A stretch of DNA of 64,000 nucleotides from Bradyrhizobium prioriisuperbiae (GCF_032397745.1 NZ_CP135921.1:3832501-3896500), one strand, 5' to 3'; shown: positions 8,884-17,648, counted from the first letter of the stretch. Notes: generated by a model not told the origin, from the letters alone. Numbers and translations are program-made.

Positions 8884-9870
8884 ATGACCAAATCGACTAA
8901 TATGAAGCTTGCCGGTGGGGCGGTGACCTTGCTGGCCTCGGCGGCATTCGCAACCGGCGCATTCGCCGACGGCGAGACCATCGCGGTGTTCACCAAGAAC
9001 CAGACCAATCCGTATTTCCAGACCGTGCGGGTCGGCGCCGATGCCGCCGCCAAATCGCTCAATGCCAAGACGCTGCATTACATCCCGACCAAGCCCGACA
9101 GCATTCCCGAGCAGCTCAGCCAGATCGAAGACGTGATCGTGAAGAAGCCGAGCTCCATCGTCTTTATCCCGGTGGACTACAAGGCGATGGTGCCTGGCGT
9201 TGAGCAGATCAACAGCGCCAAGATCCCGGTGGTTAACGTCACCGACCGCTCCGAAGGCGGCAAGTTCGTCGCCTTCGTCGGCGCCGACGACTACAGCCTG
9301 GGGCTGGAGACCGCGCGTTACCTGCTCAAGACACTCGGCGGCAAGGGCAACATCGTCATCATCGAGGGCGTCAAGGGCTCGCTCACCAACGTCGATCGCG
9401 TCCGCGGCTTCTATGATGCGCTGAAGGAAAATCCGGGCGCCAAGCTGCTCGCCGCCCAGCCCGCCAACTATCAGCGGCTGCAGGCGCTGCAGGTGATGGA
9501 AAACCTGATGCAGTCGAATTCGCAGATCGACGGTGTGCTCGCCGCCAACGACGCCATGGCGATTGGCGCGATCGAGGCGCTCGACGGCGCCAACCGCAAG
9601 GCCCAGGTGATCGGCGTCAACGGCACCAAGGAAGCGGTCGACGCCATCAAGGCCGGCAAGCTGCTCGCCAGCGGTGACTATAACGGCTTCGTGCAGGGCT
9701 GTGTCGGCACCATGATCGCCATCCGCGCGCTGCGCAACGAACCGGTGGTGACCGAGATCGTGCTGAAGCCCACCGTCATCACCAAGGACAACTACCAGCC
9801 CTACGACGTGGCGCTGGACGCCCGCAAGTGCCCGAGCTGGGATGAGGCGGCGAAGCTTGGGGTGAAGTGA
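8884..9870 (+). CDS. Periplasmic sugar-type ABC substrate-binding protein (RbsB family)
   Basis: A 328-residue protein with a Sec signal peptide (residues 1 to about 28, ending AFATGAFADG) and a type 1 periplasmic binding protein fold. It shows IAVFTKNQTNPYFQTVRVGADAAA, the interlobe segment VVNVTDRSEGGKFVAFVGADD, GVKGSLTNVDRVRGFYDAL and VLAANDAMAIGAIEAL. The ATG at 8884 is chosen because GGTGGAGAT directly precedes it and because it starts the signal peptide; an upstream in-frame start at 8806 lies inside the permease gene. It closes the import operon. It is followed by a palindromic repeat and then a convergent gene. Confidence 0.92.
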   Translation: MTKSTNMKLAGGAVTLLASAAFATGAFADGETIAVFTKNQTNPYFQTVRVGADAAAKSLNAKTLHYIPTKPDSIPEQLSQIEDVIVKKPSSIVFIPVDYKAMVPGVEQINSAKIPVVNVTDRSEGGKFVAFVGADDYSLGLETARYLLKTLGGKGNIVIIEGVKGSLTNVDRVRGFYDALKENPGAKLLAAQPANYQRLQALQVMENLMQSNSQIDGVLAANDAMAIGAIEALDGANRKAQVIGVNGTKEAVDAIKAGKLLASGDYNGFVQGCVGTMIAIRALRNEPVVTEIVLKPTVITKDNYQPYDVALDARKCPSWDEAAKLGVK

Positions 9871-9932
9871 GGGGGATGGCTGAAATCGGCAGCCGGAAAA
9901 TGTTGTAGGAAACGAAGGTATCCTACCCACTC

Positions 9933-10022
9933 CGTCATCACCGGGCTTGACCCGGTGATCCAGCTTTCTTCTTCACTGTGCTGGAACCAAGCTGGATCCG
10001 CGGGTCAAGCCCGCGGATGACG
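9933..10022. repeat. Palindromic intergenic repeat, family B (copy 1)
   Basis: The outer arms read CGTCATCACCGGGCTTGACC and GGGTCAAGCCCGCGGATGACG, with an inner AGCTTTCTTC...AAGCTGG region. Related copies are at 29130-29214 and 51247-51331. It fills the gap between the convergent binding-protein gene and the MmgE/PrpD gene, so it probably ends transcripts from both sides. Confidence 0.8.
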
Positions 10023-10072
10023 CAGTGGGGATGCTACGCTCGCGCTGAATGATACGCTTAGCGGTATCCGCC

Positions 10073-11521
10073 TCACGCGATCAGCAGCGGCCGCAACTGG
10101 CGCATGTCATCCAGCTTCTCCAACGCGTTGACCTGATCAATCAGCTTCTCCGCCCGATCAGCCCCGAGCACCGGCGCGATCAGGTCGCGGGTCTTGGCGT
10201 TGACGGCTTCCGTGCTCAGCGGGTTCTCCTTGGTGCCGGGCGGAAACTTGGTGAAGTGCTCGACCTTGCGTCCGTCGGTCATAGTCACCTCGACAATCGC
10301 GCCGCGTGGTGCCGCGGGATCCATCAAGGCGGGATCGCCGGCGAGCTTCACCTTGGCGCGTTGCGCCAGGATGGCGGGATCGCGCATCAGCCCCACATCG
10401 TGGCTGTCGGTGAACGACACCGCGCCCTTGACCAGCGCCAGCGCGACCAGATGCGGGCAACTGACATCGGGCATCGCACTGGTGCCGACGATCCCCATGG
10501 CGTCGGTGGGCAGCTTGACCAGGATGTCCCGGACATTGTCCGGCGTCAGCCCATGTTGTTTGCGCAGAGTCAGCAAGGCGTCCAGCGGTGACTGGATCGG
10601 GTAGCCGACGGAGAACGTCTTGATTGCGGTCTCGGTGACATAGAACCGGCTGCCGAGGCCTTCCAGCATGGCTTCTGGTTTCGGATCGGTCGACAGCGCG
10701 ATGAACAGGTTGTGGGTGCCGTCGAGCACGTCGCTGACACCGGTCAAGCCGGCCTGCACCATGGTGACGGCCATCACGCCGTTACGCGCACCCATGCCGG
10801 CGAAGTCGAACGCCTTCTCGACATGGTCCTCGTCCTTCACCCAGCTCCACAGGCCCGACACCTGCTGGGCCGCATAGGAGATGGCGAAACGCATGCCCGT
10901 CTCGTCGAGGCGTGCGAGCGAGGCCGCGCCGCCAAGGGCGCCGAAGGTGGAACTGGTGCCTTCCGCGCTGCGGTGGCTGCCGCGCACGAGGTCGGGCCCC
11001 AGCGCCATCAACAGGCGGCAGGTGAGGTCGTAGCCAAGCGCCACGGCGCGCACGAATTCCTCGCCGGAGCGGCCTTCCTTCTCGGCGATGGCAAGGGCCG
11101 CAGGAACCACCGCGCAGCCCGGATGCGCCTTGGTCACCGGCTCGAAATCGTCGGTTTCGTCCGCATGGCCACACATCGCATTGGCAAGCGCGGCATTGAT
11201 CGCGGTGGTGCGGAAGCTGGCGCCGATCACGGTGGCCTGCTCGGTGCCGCCGAGCCCGCGCACATAATCCACCGCCAGCACACCGGGTTTCATGCGCGCA
11301 CCCGACACCATCGCGCCAAACGTGTCGAGGATGCGATGCTTGCAGGCGACGAGCACCGCATCGGGCAGCGCGCGATCGCGCGCCGATACCATGTAACGCG
11401 CAAGCCGTCCGGTGATATCGGCGCCGGCCGCCGTCGCGCACCCGGGAAACGCAGCAAGTGCGGTGAGGGCGCTGGCGGACACGAGGATGTCGCGACGTGA
11501 TCGTAACTGCCTTTTCGACAT
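10073..11521 (-). CDS. MmgE/PrpD family protein with Tat-like signal
   Basis: A 482-residue member of the MmgE/PrpD family (2-methylcitrate dehydratase and cis-aconitate decarboxylase relatives). Family hallmarks include the early KHRILDTFGAMVSGA segment, MCGHADETDDFEP (a conserved His/Asp region), a glycine-rich middle FGALGGAASLARLDE and a C-terminal beta-rich domain with VEVTMTDGRKVEHF. Unusually, the N-terminus carries a twin-arginine motif SRRDILVSASALTALAAF followed by an Ala-rich stretch, which suggests export. Most family members are cytoplasmic. The gene is alone on the minus strand, with a small membrane protein gene 57 bases upstream in the same direction. The substrate is unknown. 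Confidence 0.85.
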   Translation of the reverse strand: MSKRQLRSRRDILVSASALTALAAFPGCATAAGADITGRLARYMVSARDRALPDAVLVACKHRILDTFGAMVSGARMKPGVLAVDYVRGLGGTEQATVIGASFRTTAINAALANAMCGHADETDDFEPVTKAHPGCAVVPAALAIAEKEGRSGEEFVRAVALGYDLTCRLLMALGPDLVRGSHRSAEGTSSTFGALGGAASLARLDETGMRFAISYAAQQVSGLWSWVKDEDHVEKAFDFAGMGARNGVMAVTMVQAGLTGVSDVLDGTHNLFIALSTDPKPEAMLEGLGSRFYVTETAIKTFSVGYPIQSPLDALLTLRKQHGLTPDNVRDILVKLPTDAMGIVGTSAMPDVSCPHLVALALVKGAVSFTDSHDVGLMRDPAILAQRAKVKLAGDPALMDPAAPRGAIVEVTMTDGRKVEHFTKFPPGTKENPLSTEAVNAKTRDLIAPVLGADRAEKLIDQVNALEKLDDMRQLRPLLIA

Positions 11522-11578
11522 TATTATTATGCTCCCAGAGAATTTTGCGTTGCAGCGGCGTGTGGGCTGATCGCCGTC

Positions 11579-12109
11579 TCAGCCGGTTGTATCAGCCAAG
11601 CGCGTTTTCACGAACAGCGCCAGCGGCACCGCATAGAAAAAATGCGACATGAAACCGCCGATCACCACCATCGGGTCGAAGTAATCGGGATGGTTTGTGG
11701 TGGCAACCATGATCGCCGCATGCATCACGATCCAGATCACGATGGCGTAGAACAGCGCCACAAACGTGGCCTCGTAGCCGCGACGCCGGAACATCGGCCA
11801 GAGGTAAGCGAACAGCACACCCCAGGCGAGCGCGAAGGCAAAGTGGATGGCCGTGCCGACCACATAGGCCCCAGCCCCCAGCTGGTCCTGCACCACCTTG
11901 CCGAACACCAGGCCCGTGGCATTGCGTGGAATGCCGGCGAGCGGCATCAGGTGCTGCACCCCGACCCAGACGATGGCCTCGTAGATCCAGATGATCACGC
12001 CGCCCAGCAGTCCGCCGGCGAGGCCGGTGCGGATCAGCAGGGATCGGCCCGGAACATTCGTCGATGACGTTGAGCCGAACTGCGTCACCTGTGTGGCGGT
12101 GCTGCTCAT
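11579..12109 (-). CDS. Small four-helix membrane protein of unknown function
   Basis: A 176-residue protein with four predicted membrane helices at roughly residues 27-51, 80-104, 114-135 and 147-167, and short polar ends. The ATG at 12109 is supported by a GGAGGG element about 10 bases upstream; an in-frame start at 12175 would add a non-hydrophobic tail without a ribosome-binding site. The histidine/aspartate-containing loop THNHPDYFDP-like region (about 138-146) between helices 3 and 4 is the only notable soluble segment. I do not recognise the family with confidence. It is divergent from a LysR gene 143 bases away, which could regulate it, and may be co-transcribed with the MmgE/PrpD gene. 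Confidence 0.75.
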   Translation of the reverse strand: MSSTATQVTQFGSTSSTNVPGRSLLIRTGLAGGLLGGVIIWIYEAIVWVGVQHLMPLAGIPRNATGLVFGKVVQDQLGAGAYVVGTAIHFAFALAWGVLFAYLWPMFRRRGYEATFVALFYAIVIWIVMHAAIMVATTNHPDYFDPMVVIGGFMSHFFYAVPLALFVKTRLADTTG

Positions 12110-12252
12110 GATGGTCGTCCCTCCTGTGTGATGACGTTTCTGGTTGGTATTGGATCTGGCGGTCTGGCGCCGCACGCCGCGTCAAAGCCATTGGACCACG
12201 CGCGCGGGCGATGCGATAAACTCACCTGACCTGCCCGCGAAGGACACCCAGC

Positions 12253-13149
12253 TTGCGCATCGATCTCCTCGGCATCGAAACCTTCGTCAGCATCGCGGAC
12301 CGCGGCAGCTTCCATCTCGCCGCGGCGCATCTCAATCTGTCGCAGACCGCGCTGAGTCACCGGATGAAGCGGCTGGAGGACGATCTCGGCATCAAGCTGT
12401 TCACCCGAACCACCCGCAAGCTGGCGCTGACGCCCGCCGGCCTCGAGCTGCTGCCGAAGGCCCGCCGCATGCTCGACGACATGGCGGCCTCGTATCTGCA
12501 ATTGCGGCAGCAGGGCCGCGAGGGCCAGACGCGGCTGGCGTTCGGCTGCCTGCCGACCATTGCCAACCATTACCTGCCGCCGGTGCTGAAGACGGTGACG
12601 AGCAACTATCCGGACCTCGCCATTCGTGTGTTCGACAACTCCGCCGGTGAAATCGCTGATCTCGTCCAGAAGGGCGAGGCGGAATTCGGCATCACCTTCG
12701 TCTCCGCGCATCCCTGGGACATCGACATCAAGCCGCTGATGAAGGAGCCCTATGTGGTGCTGTGCCCGGCGGATCATCCGCTGGCGCGCAACGAGGCGGT
12801 GGCGTGGTCCGAGCTCGAGGGCTATCCGCTGGTCCGCATCAGCCCACAGACCGGCAACCGCGCGCTGATCGACGAAGCGCTGGGCAGCCGCCGTGAGACC
12901 ATGACCTGGCGCTACGAAGTGCAGCATGTGGCGACCGCTGTGAGCATGGTGCAGGCCGGTGTCGGGCTGACCATCGTTCCGCGGCTCGCTGTCGTGGCGG
13001 CCGCCGTTCCGGGTCTTGTCGCACGTCCGATGCGCAATCCGTCGGTGGCCCGCACCATCGGCATCATCATGCGGCGCGGGCTGCCGCTGAGCACGGCCGG
13101 CCAGGCGCTGGTGAGTTGCCTGGAGCGCAGCCTCCCGGTGGATGTCTGA
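12253..13149 (+). CDS. LysR-family transcriptional regulator
   Basis: A 298-residue protein with an N-terminal winged helix-turn-helix (FVSIADRGSFHLAAAHLNLSQTALSHRMKRLEDDLG, starting near residue 10) and a C-terminal periplasmic-binding-like effector domain with LAFGCLPTIANHYLP and the typical VQAGVGLTIVPRLA region. The start is a TTG with an AAGGA element about 9 bases upstream. It is divergent from the membrane protein gene at 11579-12109. LysR regulators usually control the divergent neighbour, so this gene and possibly the MmgE/PrpD gene behind it are the likeliest targets. The inducer is unknown. Confidence 0.9.
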   Translation: MRIDLLGIETFVSIADRGSFHLAAAHLNLSQTALSHRMKRLEDDLGIKLFTRTTRKLALTPAGLELLPKARRMLDDMAASYLQLRQQGREGQTRLAFGCLPTIANHYLPPVLKTVTSNYPDLAIRVFDNSAGEIADLVQKGEAEFGITFVSAHPWDIDIKPLMKEPYVVLCPADHPLARNEAVAWSELEGYPLVRISPQTGNRALIDEALGSRRETMTWRYEVQHVATAVSMVQAGVGLTIVPRLAVVAAAVPGLVARPMRNPSVARTIGIIMRRGLPLSTAGQALVSCLERSLPVDV

Positions 13150-13439
13150 GCAGGCGATCTCGCTCGTCGCGTCGTCCACGCATCGACCCTTCTTCGTTGT
13201 CTGCTGCGCCTTGCTGGGCTGGGCCTTGGTCACGGCGGGGAAGCCGGCGATGCAAGTTGAACCGGCGCGCTTCGGCTCACAAGCCGCCGATTGATGCTAA
13301 GTTTTCATGAGAAGCGCAAAATCAATCATTTGATCGATGGTGCGGTGGAACGGTACGGGCCTTTTCATCTCGCCATCATGGCGGGATCGGTGCGCGGCCT
13401 CCGGCAAGTGTGGTGTGGCACCCGAACGGAGGAAACAGC

Positions 13440-14408
13440 ATGCATCGACGCGATCTCCTTGCCGGCATGGCAGGGCTCGGACTGGCTTCGAAATTGGCGA
13501 TGCCCTCGTCGCGCGCGGCCGACGAGAAAAGCATCCCCACCATCGCCGGACCCGATCCGGAGACGAAGACGCCGGCCTTCAAGGCTCCGCCGGGCGCGGT
13601 CGATACCCACACCCACATCTTCGGCCCCGCCGCCGTCTATCCCTTCGCGGCGAACCGCCCCTATTCGCCGCCGGATGCGCCGCTCGACATGTTCCGCAAG
13701 CTGCACGCCGCGATCGGCGTGGAGCGCGCCGTCATCGTCAATGCCACCGTGCACGGCTTCGACAACCGCGTGGTCACCGACGCCATTGCGCAGAGCGGCG
13801 GCAAGTACAAGGGCGTGGCCAATGTCAACGCCGCCATGAGCGATGGCGATCTCGCTGCGCTCGACAAGGCTGGCATCCGCGCCTGCCGCTTCGCCTTCCT
13901 CAAGCGGCTCGGCGGCGTCGGCGACATGAAGGTGTTTCGTTCGCTGGTCGACCGCGTCGCCGCGATCGGCTGGCATGTCGACGTCTATCTGGAGGCGGGG
14001 ACGATCCAGGAATTCGTGCCACTCCTGAAGGCGCTGCCGGTCACCTATGTGATCGACCACATGGGCACCATCAGCGCCGCCAGGGGTCTCGACGATGCCG
14101 AGTTCAAGGCGTTGCTCGATCTGCAAGCAAGCGACGAGAAGTGCTGGATCAAGATCACGGGGCCGGAGCGGGCCTCCGCCGCGGGGCCGCCGTTCCACGA
14201 CGCCGTGCCCTTCGCCAGGCGTCTGATCGACAACGCACCGGACCGCGTGCTCTGGGGCACCGACTGGCCGCATCCGAATGTGAAGATCATGCCGAACGAC
14301 GGCGATCTCGTCGATCTCATCCCGCTATATGCACCGGACCCCGCGGTTCAGCGCAAGCTGCTGGTGAGCAATCCGGAGCGGCTGTTCAGGTTTGAACCGG
14401 TGACTTGA
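13440..14408 (+). CDS. Amidohydrolase_2 family hydrolase with Tat signal (LigI-like)
   Basis: A 322-residue TIM-barrel hydrolase of the amidohydrolase_2 family. The HxH-type motif AVDTHTHIFGP lies near residues 46-56, followed by PPDAPLDMFRKLHAAIGVERAVIVN, a conserved His in YVIDHMG and a C-terminal WGTDWPHPN with the catalytic Asp. This pattern is typical of 2-pyrone-4,6-dicarboxylate hydrolase (LigI) and related lactonases. The N-terminus MHRRDLLAGMAGLGLAS looks like a twin-arginine signal, so the protein may act in the periplasm. A GGAGG element 6 bases upstream supports the ATG at 13440. The 290 bases between it and the LysR gene show no further gene. It is convergent with the amidase gene across a palindromic repeat. 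Confidence 0.85.
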   Translation: MHRRDLLAGMAGLGLASKLAMPSSRAADEKSIPTIAGPDPETKTPAFKAPPGAVDTHTHIFGPAAVYPFAANRPYSPPDAPLDMFRKLHAAIGVERAVIVNATVHGFDNRVVTDAIAQSGGKYKGVANVNAAMSDGDLAALDKAGIRACRFAFLKRLGGVGDMKVFRSLVDRVAAIGWHVDVYLEAGTIQEFVPLLKALPVTYVIDHMGTISAARGLDDAEFKALLDLQASDEKCWIKITGPERASAAGPPFHDAVPFARRLIDNAPDRVLWGTDWPHPNVKIMPNDGDLVDLIPLYAPDPAVQRKLLVSNPERLFRFEPVT

Positions 14409-14413
14409 GACGT

Positions 14414-14484
14414 GTAGCCCGGATGAGCAAAGCGACATCCGGGATGCATGCGGACCCGGGTGTCGCTTTGCTCACCCGGGCTAC
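14414..14484. repeat. REP-like palindrome, family A (copy 1)
   Basis: It begins with GTAGCCCGGATGAGCAAAGC and ends with GCTTTGCTCACCCGGGCTAC, so it forms a long imperfect hairpin. Other copies are at 34433-34512, 43020-43101, 44063-44145 and 61767-61844. It lies between two convergent genes and may end both transcripts. Confidence 0.85.
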
Positions 14485-14492
14485 GGGATAAG

Positions 14493-15902
14493 TCACGTCC
14501 GCGCGCTGCGATCGACCAGCCCCGGCCGCGCGCCGGTGGCGCAGGCCTGCTCGACGCAGCGGCTGGCGCGCAGGATGGTTGGTTCGCTGAACATCGGCCC
14601 CACGATCTGCAGGCCGATCGGCAGGCCATCGACAAATCCGCAGGGCACCGAGGCCGCGGGCTGGCGGGTGAGGTTGAACGGCCATGTCAGCGGCGTCCAG
14701 TCGAGCCATTGCGGGAAGCGCTCAGGGTCGGGCGTATCGATGCCCGCCGCGAAGGCGGTGATGGGAATGGTCGGTGTCAGCAGCAGATCGTAATCCCGGT
14801 GAAACTGCTGCATCTGCTGGCTCAGCGCACGCATGTCGAGATACGCCGCCTGCAGTTCGCTTGTGGAAATATCCTGGGCCGAGACCGCCAGCCGCAGCAG
14901 GCCCGGATCGAGCGCCGCCAGTTGCGCGCCGTCGAAGTCACGCACCAGCGCGGCATGCGATGCGGCCCAGATCACCTCGATGGTGCCCTGCGCGCCGGAC
15001 AGATCCAGCGGTACGCGCTGCACGTCGGCGCCGGCCTTCACCAGCGCATCGAGGGCCGGCTGCAAGCCGGCGACGACGGCGGGATCGGAGACCGGGAAGC
15101 CGAGATCGGGCGACCATGCGATACGCAGGCCCGCCACGCCGCTGTCGAGGCCATCGAGATAGTCGATGCCGCGATCGGGAATGGCAAAGGAATCGCGGGG
15201 GTCCGGGCGGGTGAGCACGTTCATCAGCAACGCGCTGTCGGCGACATCGCGCGACAGGCCGCCATAAACCGCGAGCGTGCCCATCGGCCCCGGCAGGTTC
15301 GGCACCAGGCCGTAACTCGGCTTCAGTCCGAACACGCCGCTGAACGCCGCCGGGATGCGGATGGAGCCGCCGCCATCGCCGCCGGTGGCGAGCGGCATCA
15401 CGCCGGCCGCCACCAGCGCGGCCGAGCCGCCGCTGGAGCCGCCGGGCGTGCGCGACGTGTCCCAGGGGTTGCGGGTGATGCCGGTCAGCGGGCCGTGGGT
15501 GATGCCCTTCCAGCCGTATTCGGGCGTGGTTGTCTTGCAGAAGAACACCGCGCCCGCCTCGCGCAGGCGCGCGACACCCGGGGTGTCGAATGTGCTGGGC
15601 GCGGTTGGCGTGGTGTGGGAGCCGATGCGCATCGGCCAGCCCGCGACATGCCCGGTGTCCTTGATGGCGACGGGCACGCCGTCCAGCGGCCCGACCGGTG
15701 CGCCGCGCCGCCAGCGTTCCGCCGACTCCGTCGCGAGCCGCCGCCCCTGCGGCTCGTCCAGCAGGCAAACGGCGTTGAGGATGGGATCGACCGTGCGCAA
15801 CTGCGCCAGCGTGGCATCCAGCACATCCACCGGCGAAAGATCGCCCGTGGCGAAGCGGCTGACCATCTCGCGGGCAGGAAGCCAGTTCAGGTCGTTGGGC
15901 AT
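14493..15902 (-). CDS. Amidase, amidase-signature family
   Basis: A 469-residue amidase-signature enzyme. The Ser-cisSer-Lys triad is visible as Lys in PVAIKDTG (about residue 81), the glycine/serine motif RTPGGSSGGSAA (about 151-162) and the nucleophile Ser in GGDGGGSIRIPA (about 180), followed by FGLKPSYG. These enzymes hydrolyse amides to carboxylate and ammonia or amine. The ATG at 15902 is preferred to 15944 because the family usually begins close to the helical segment LNWLPAREMVSRF. It is the last gene of the minus-strand operon that begins with the ATPase gene at 21947, about 66 bases after the permease stop. Its likely role is hydrolysing the imported compound or its oxidation product. 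Confidence 0.9.
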   Translation of the reverse strand: MPNDLNWLPAREMVSRFATGDLSPVDVLDATLAQLRTVDPILNAVCLLDEPQGRRLATESAERWRRGAPVGPLDGVPVAIKDTGHVAGWPMRIGSHTTPTAPSTFDTPGVARLREAGAVFFCKTTTPEYGWKGITHGPLTGITRNPWDTSRTPGGSSGGSAALVAAGVMPLATGGDGGGSIRIPAAFSGVFGLKPSYGLVPNLPGPMGTLAVYGGLSRDVADSALLMNVLTRPDPRDSFAIPDRGIDYLDGLDSGVAGLRIAWSPDLGFPVSDPAVVAGLQPALDALVKAGADVQRVPLDLSGAQGTIEVIWAASHAALVRDFDGAQLAALDPGLLRLAVSAQDISTSELQAAYLDMRALSQQMQQFHRDYDLLLTPTIPITAFAAGIDTPDPERFPQWLDWTPLTWPFNLTRQPAASVPCGFVDGLPIGLQIVGPMFSEPTILRASRCVEQACATGARPGLVDRSART

Positions 15903-15968
15903 GACGTGTGTTCCAGTGTGCAGCGAATCTGTCGAGCGTAGCACGATAGGCCGTGACCGGGCGCGTCC

Positions 15969-16754
15969 TCAACTCTCGCGCTTGCGCCGCGTGCTGGCGA
16001 TCAGGACCAGCAGGAAGGAGGCGGCGGTCATCAGGGTGCTGATCGCGGCGATGGTCGGGTCGATCTCGTCGCGCAACGCGATGAACATCCGCTTGGTGAG
16101 CGGCTGATATTGACCGCCGGAAATGAACAGCGCCACCACGGTTTCGTCCATCGCCGAAATGAAGGCGAAGATGCTGCCGGTCAGTACGCTGGTCTTGATC
16201 TGTGGCAGGGTGACGGCGAAGAAGCTGCGCAGGCGGTTCATGCCGAGGCTGCGCGCCACCATTTCCTGCGCGGGGTCGAAGCTCTGCAATCCCGCCACTA
16301 CCGAGGTGATGACGTAGGGCAGGCCGAGCATGACGTTGGCGAGCACCAGCCCGGACATTGTCGCCACCAGCCCGACCCTGGCATAGACGAAAAAGATACC
16401 GACGGCGGTGATGATGATCGGCACCACCAGCGGCAGCATCAGCGTCATGTGGATCAGCCGCATGATTCGCAGCTTGGAATTGGTGATGGCGTAGGCCGCG
16501 GCGACGCCCAGCGGCGTCGCGATCAGTACGGTGAGCACCGCGACCGTGAATGTCACGCGGGTGGCCTGCATCCAGGCCGGATTGCCGACATAGTCCTGGT
16601 ACCAGCGCAACGACAGCGATGGCGGCGGAAACGTCAGGAAGCGGGTGCTCGAGAACGACATCGGCACGATGATCAGCACCGGCAGGATTAAATAGAGCAA
16701 CCCCAGCGCGCAGAACAAAATAAGGGCGATGCGTCCCGGTGATAGCGTCTTCAT
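15969..16754 (-). CDS. ABC transporter permease, PotC-like
   Basis: A 261-residue inner-membrane protein with about six membrane helices and the coupling segment EMVARSLGMNRLRSFFAVTLPQIKTSV (EAA-type loop) in its second half. It is typical of polyamine / 2-aminoethylphosphonate-type importers. The ATG at 16754 overlaps the stop of the preceding permease gene (ATGA), which sets the start; an apparent longer frame upstream is out-of-phase coding of that permease. It pairs with the next permease to form the channel. Confidence 0.9.
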   Translation of the reverse strand: MKTLSPGRIALILFCALGLLYLILPVLIIVPMSFSSTRFLTFPPPSLSLRWYQDYVGNPAWMQATRVTFTVAVLTVLIATPLGVAAAYAITNSKLRIMRLIHMTLMLPLVVPIIITAVGIFFVYARVGLVATMSGLVLANVMLGLPYVITSVVAGLQSFDPAQEMVARSLGMNRLRSFFAVTLPQIKTSVLTGSIFAFISAMDETVVALFISGGQYQPLTKRMFIALRDEIDPTIAAISTLMTAASFLLVLIASTRRKRES

Positions 16755-17620
16755 TTCGGCGCCAGGATGCGATCGAATGGAATGAAGCGGCTGACGATCA
16801 GGAAAACGGCGAGGACGCCAGCCAGCAGCACCACCCCGACGGCGCTTGCTGCGCCCCACTGGTTGTAGAGTTCGACATTGCGGCTCACCAGCAGCGACAC
16901 CATGATGGTTCGACCGCCGCCGAGCAGTTCCGGCGTGATGTAGAAGCCGAGGCTGAGCACGAACACAAGTGTCGTGCCGGCGAGCACGCCCGGCAGCGAC
17001 AGCGGCAGGAAGATGCGCCAGAAGGTGTGCGCCGGGCCGCCGCCGAGACTTGCGCCGGCCTGCATCAGGTCGTTCGGAATCTTCTGCATGGCGGCATAGA
17101 GCGGCAGCACCATGAACGGCAGCAGGATGTGCACGGTCGCCACCACCGTGCCGAAGCTGTTGTGGACCAGCGCCAATGGCTCGTCGACCAGGCCTACGTA
17201 TTGCAGCACCTGGTTGATCACGCCGGTCCGCTGCAGCAGTGCCAGCCAGGCATAGGATCGCACCAGCACGCTGGTCCAGAACGGCAGGATCACCAGCGCG
17301 AGAATGACAATGCTCCATCTCCTCGGCGCCGCATTCGCGGCATAAGCGAGGGGATAGCCGATCAGCAGTGCCAGCGTCGTCACCAGGAGGCTGATCTCGA
17401 AGGTCAGCGCGAAGCTGCGCCAATAGATGTCTTCGCTGAGGATGCGGCGGTAGTTCTCCAGTGTGAAGCCGTCATGGTAGATCGATTGCCAGGCGAGCCA
17501 CCCTACCGGAAGCACGATCAGCAGCAGGATCACCAGCAGGGCCGGTGACGCCAGCGCCAGCATCAGGCCCTGTTCGCGGCGATGATGGCGCAAGGAGATA
17601 TCCTGGTCGGATGTGCTCAA
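16751..17620 (-). CDS. ABC transporter permease, PotB-like
   Basis: A permease of about 289 residues with six membrane helices (from LALASPALLVILLLIVLPVGWL) and the EAA-type loop DLMQAGASLGGGPAHTFWRIFLPLSLPGV in the second half. The start is uncertain. The frame stays open into the binding-protein gene, but a TTG at 17620, just after that gene's stop codon and preceded by GGGA, gives a normal-length N-terminus. It acts with the PotC-like partner, whose start overlaps this stop. Confidence 0.85.
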   Translation of the reverse strand: MSTSDQDISLRHHRREQGLMLALASPALLVILLLIVLPVGWLAWQSIYHDGFTLENYRRILSEDIYWRSFALTFEISLLVTTLALLIGYPLAYAANAAPRRWSIVILALVILPFWTSVLVRSYAWLALLQRTGVINQVLQYVGLVDEPLALVHNSFGTVVATVHILLPFMVLPLYAAMQKIPNDLMQAGASLGGGPAHTFWRIFLPLSLPGVLAGTTLVFVLSLGFYITPELLGGGRTIMVSLLVSRNVELYNQWGAASAVGVVLLAGVLAVFLIVSRFIPFDRILAPK

Positions 17621-17648
17621 TGCCGTTGTCCCATGTCGATCGGCGCGC

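Noticed and set aside
9905..9925. Possible terminator hairpin GTAGGA / TCCTAC after the sugar-type binding protein
   Set aside because: Only six pairs and no T-run; the adjacent family B palindrome is a better transcript end.
12106..13233. Long minus-strand frame opposite the LysR gene, ending near the membrane protein start
   Set aside because: It is the shadow of the LysR coding sequence; no motif and no start signal.
13150..13439. Small minus-strand frame ending in Lys/Ala-rich sequence in the gap before the Tat-type amidohydrolase
   Set aside because: No ribosome-binding site or recognisable family; it could be a decayed gene end but nothing supports this.
16754..17423. N-terminal extension of the PotC-like permease in one long frame
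   Set aside because: The extra part is an out-of-frame reading of the PotB-like gene and contains no membrane helix; the ATGA overlap fixes the real start.
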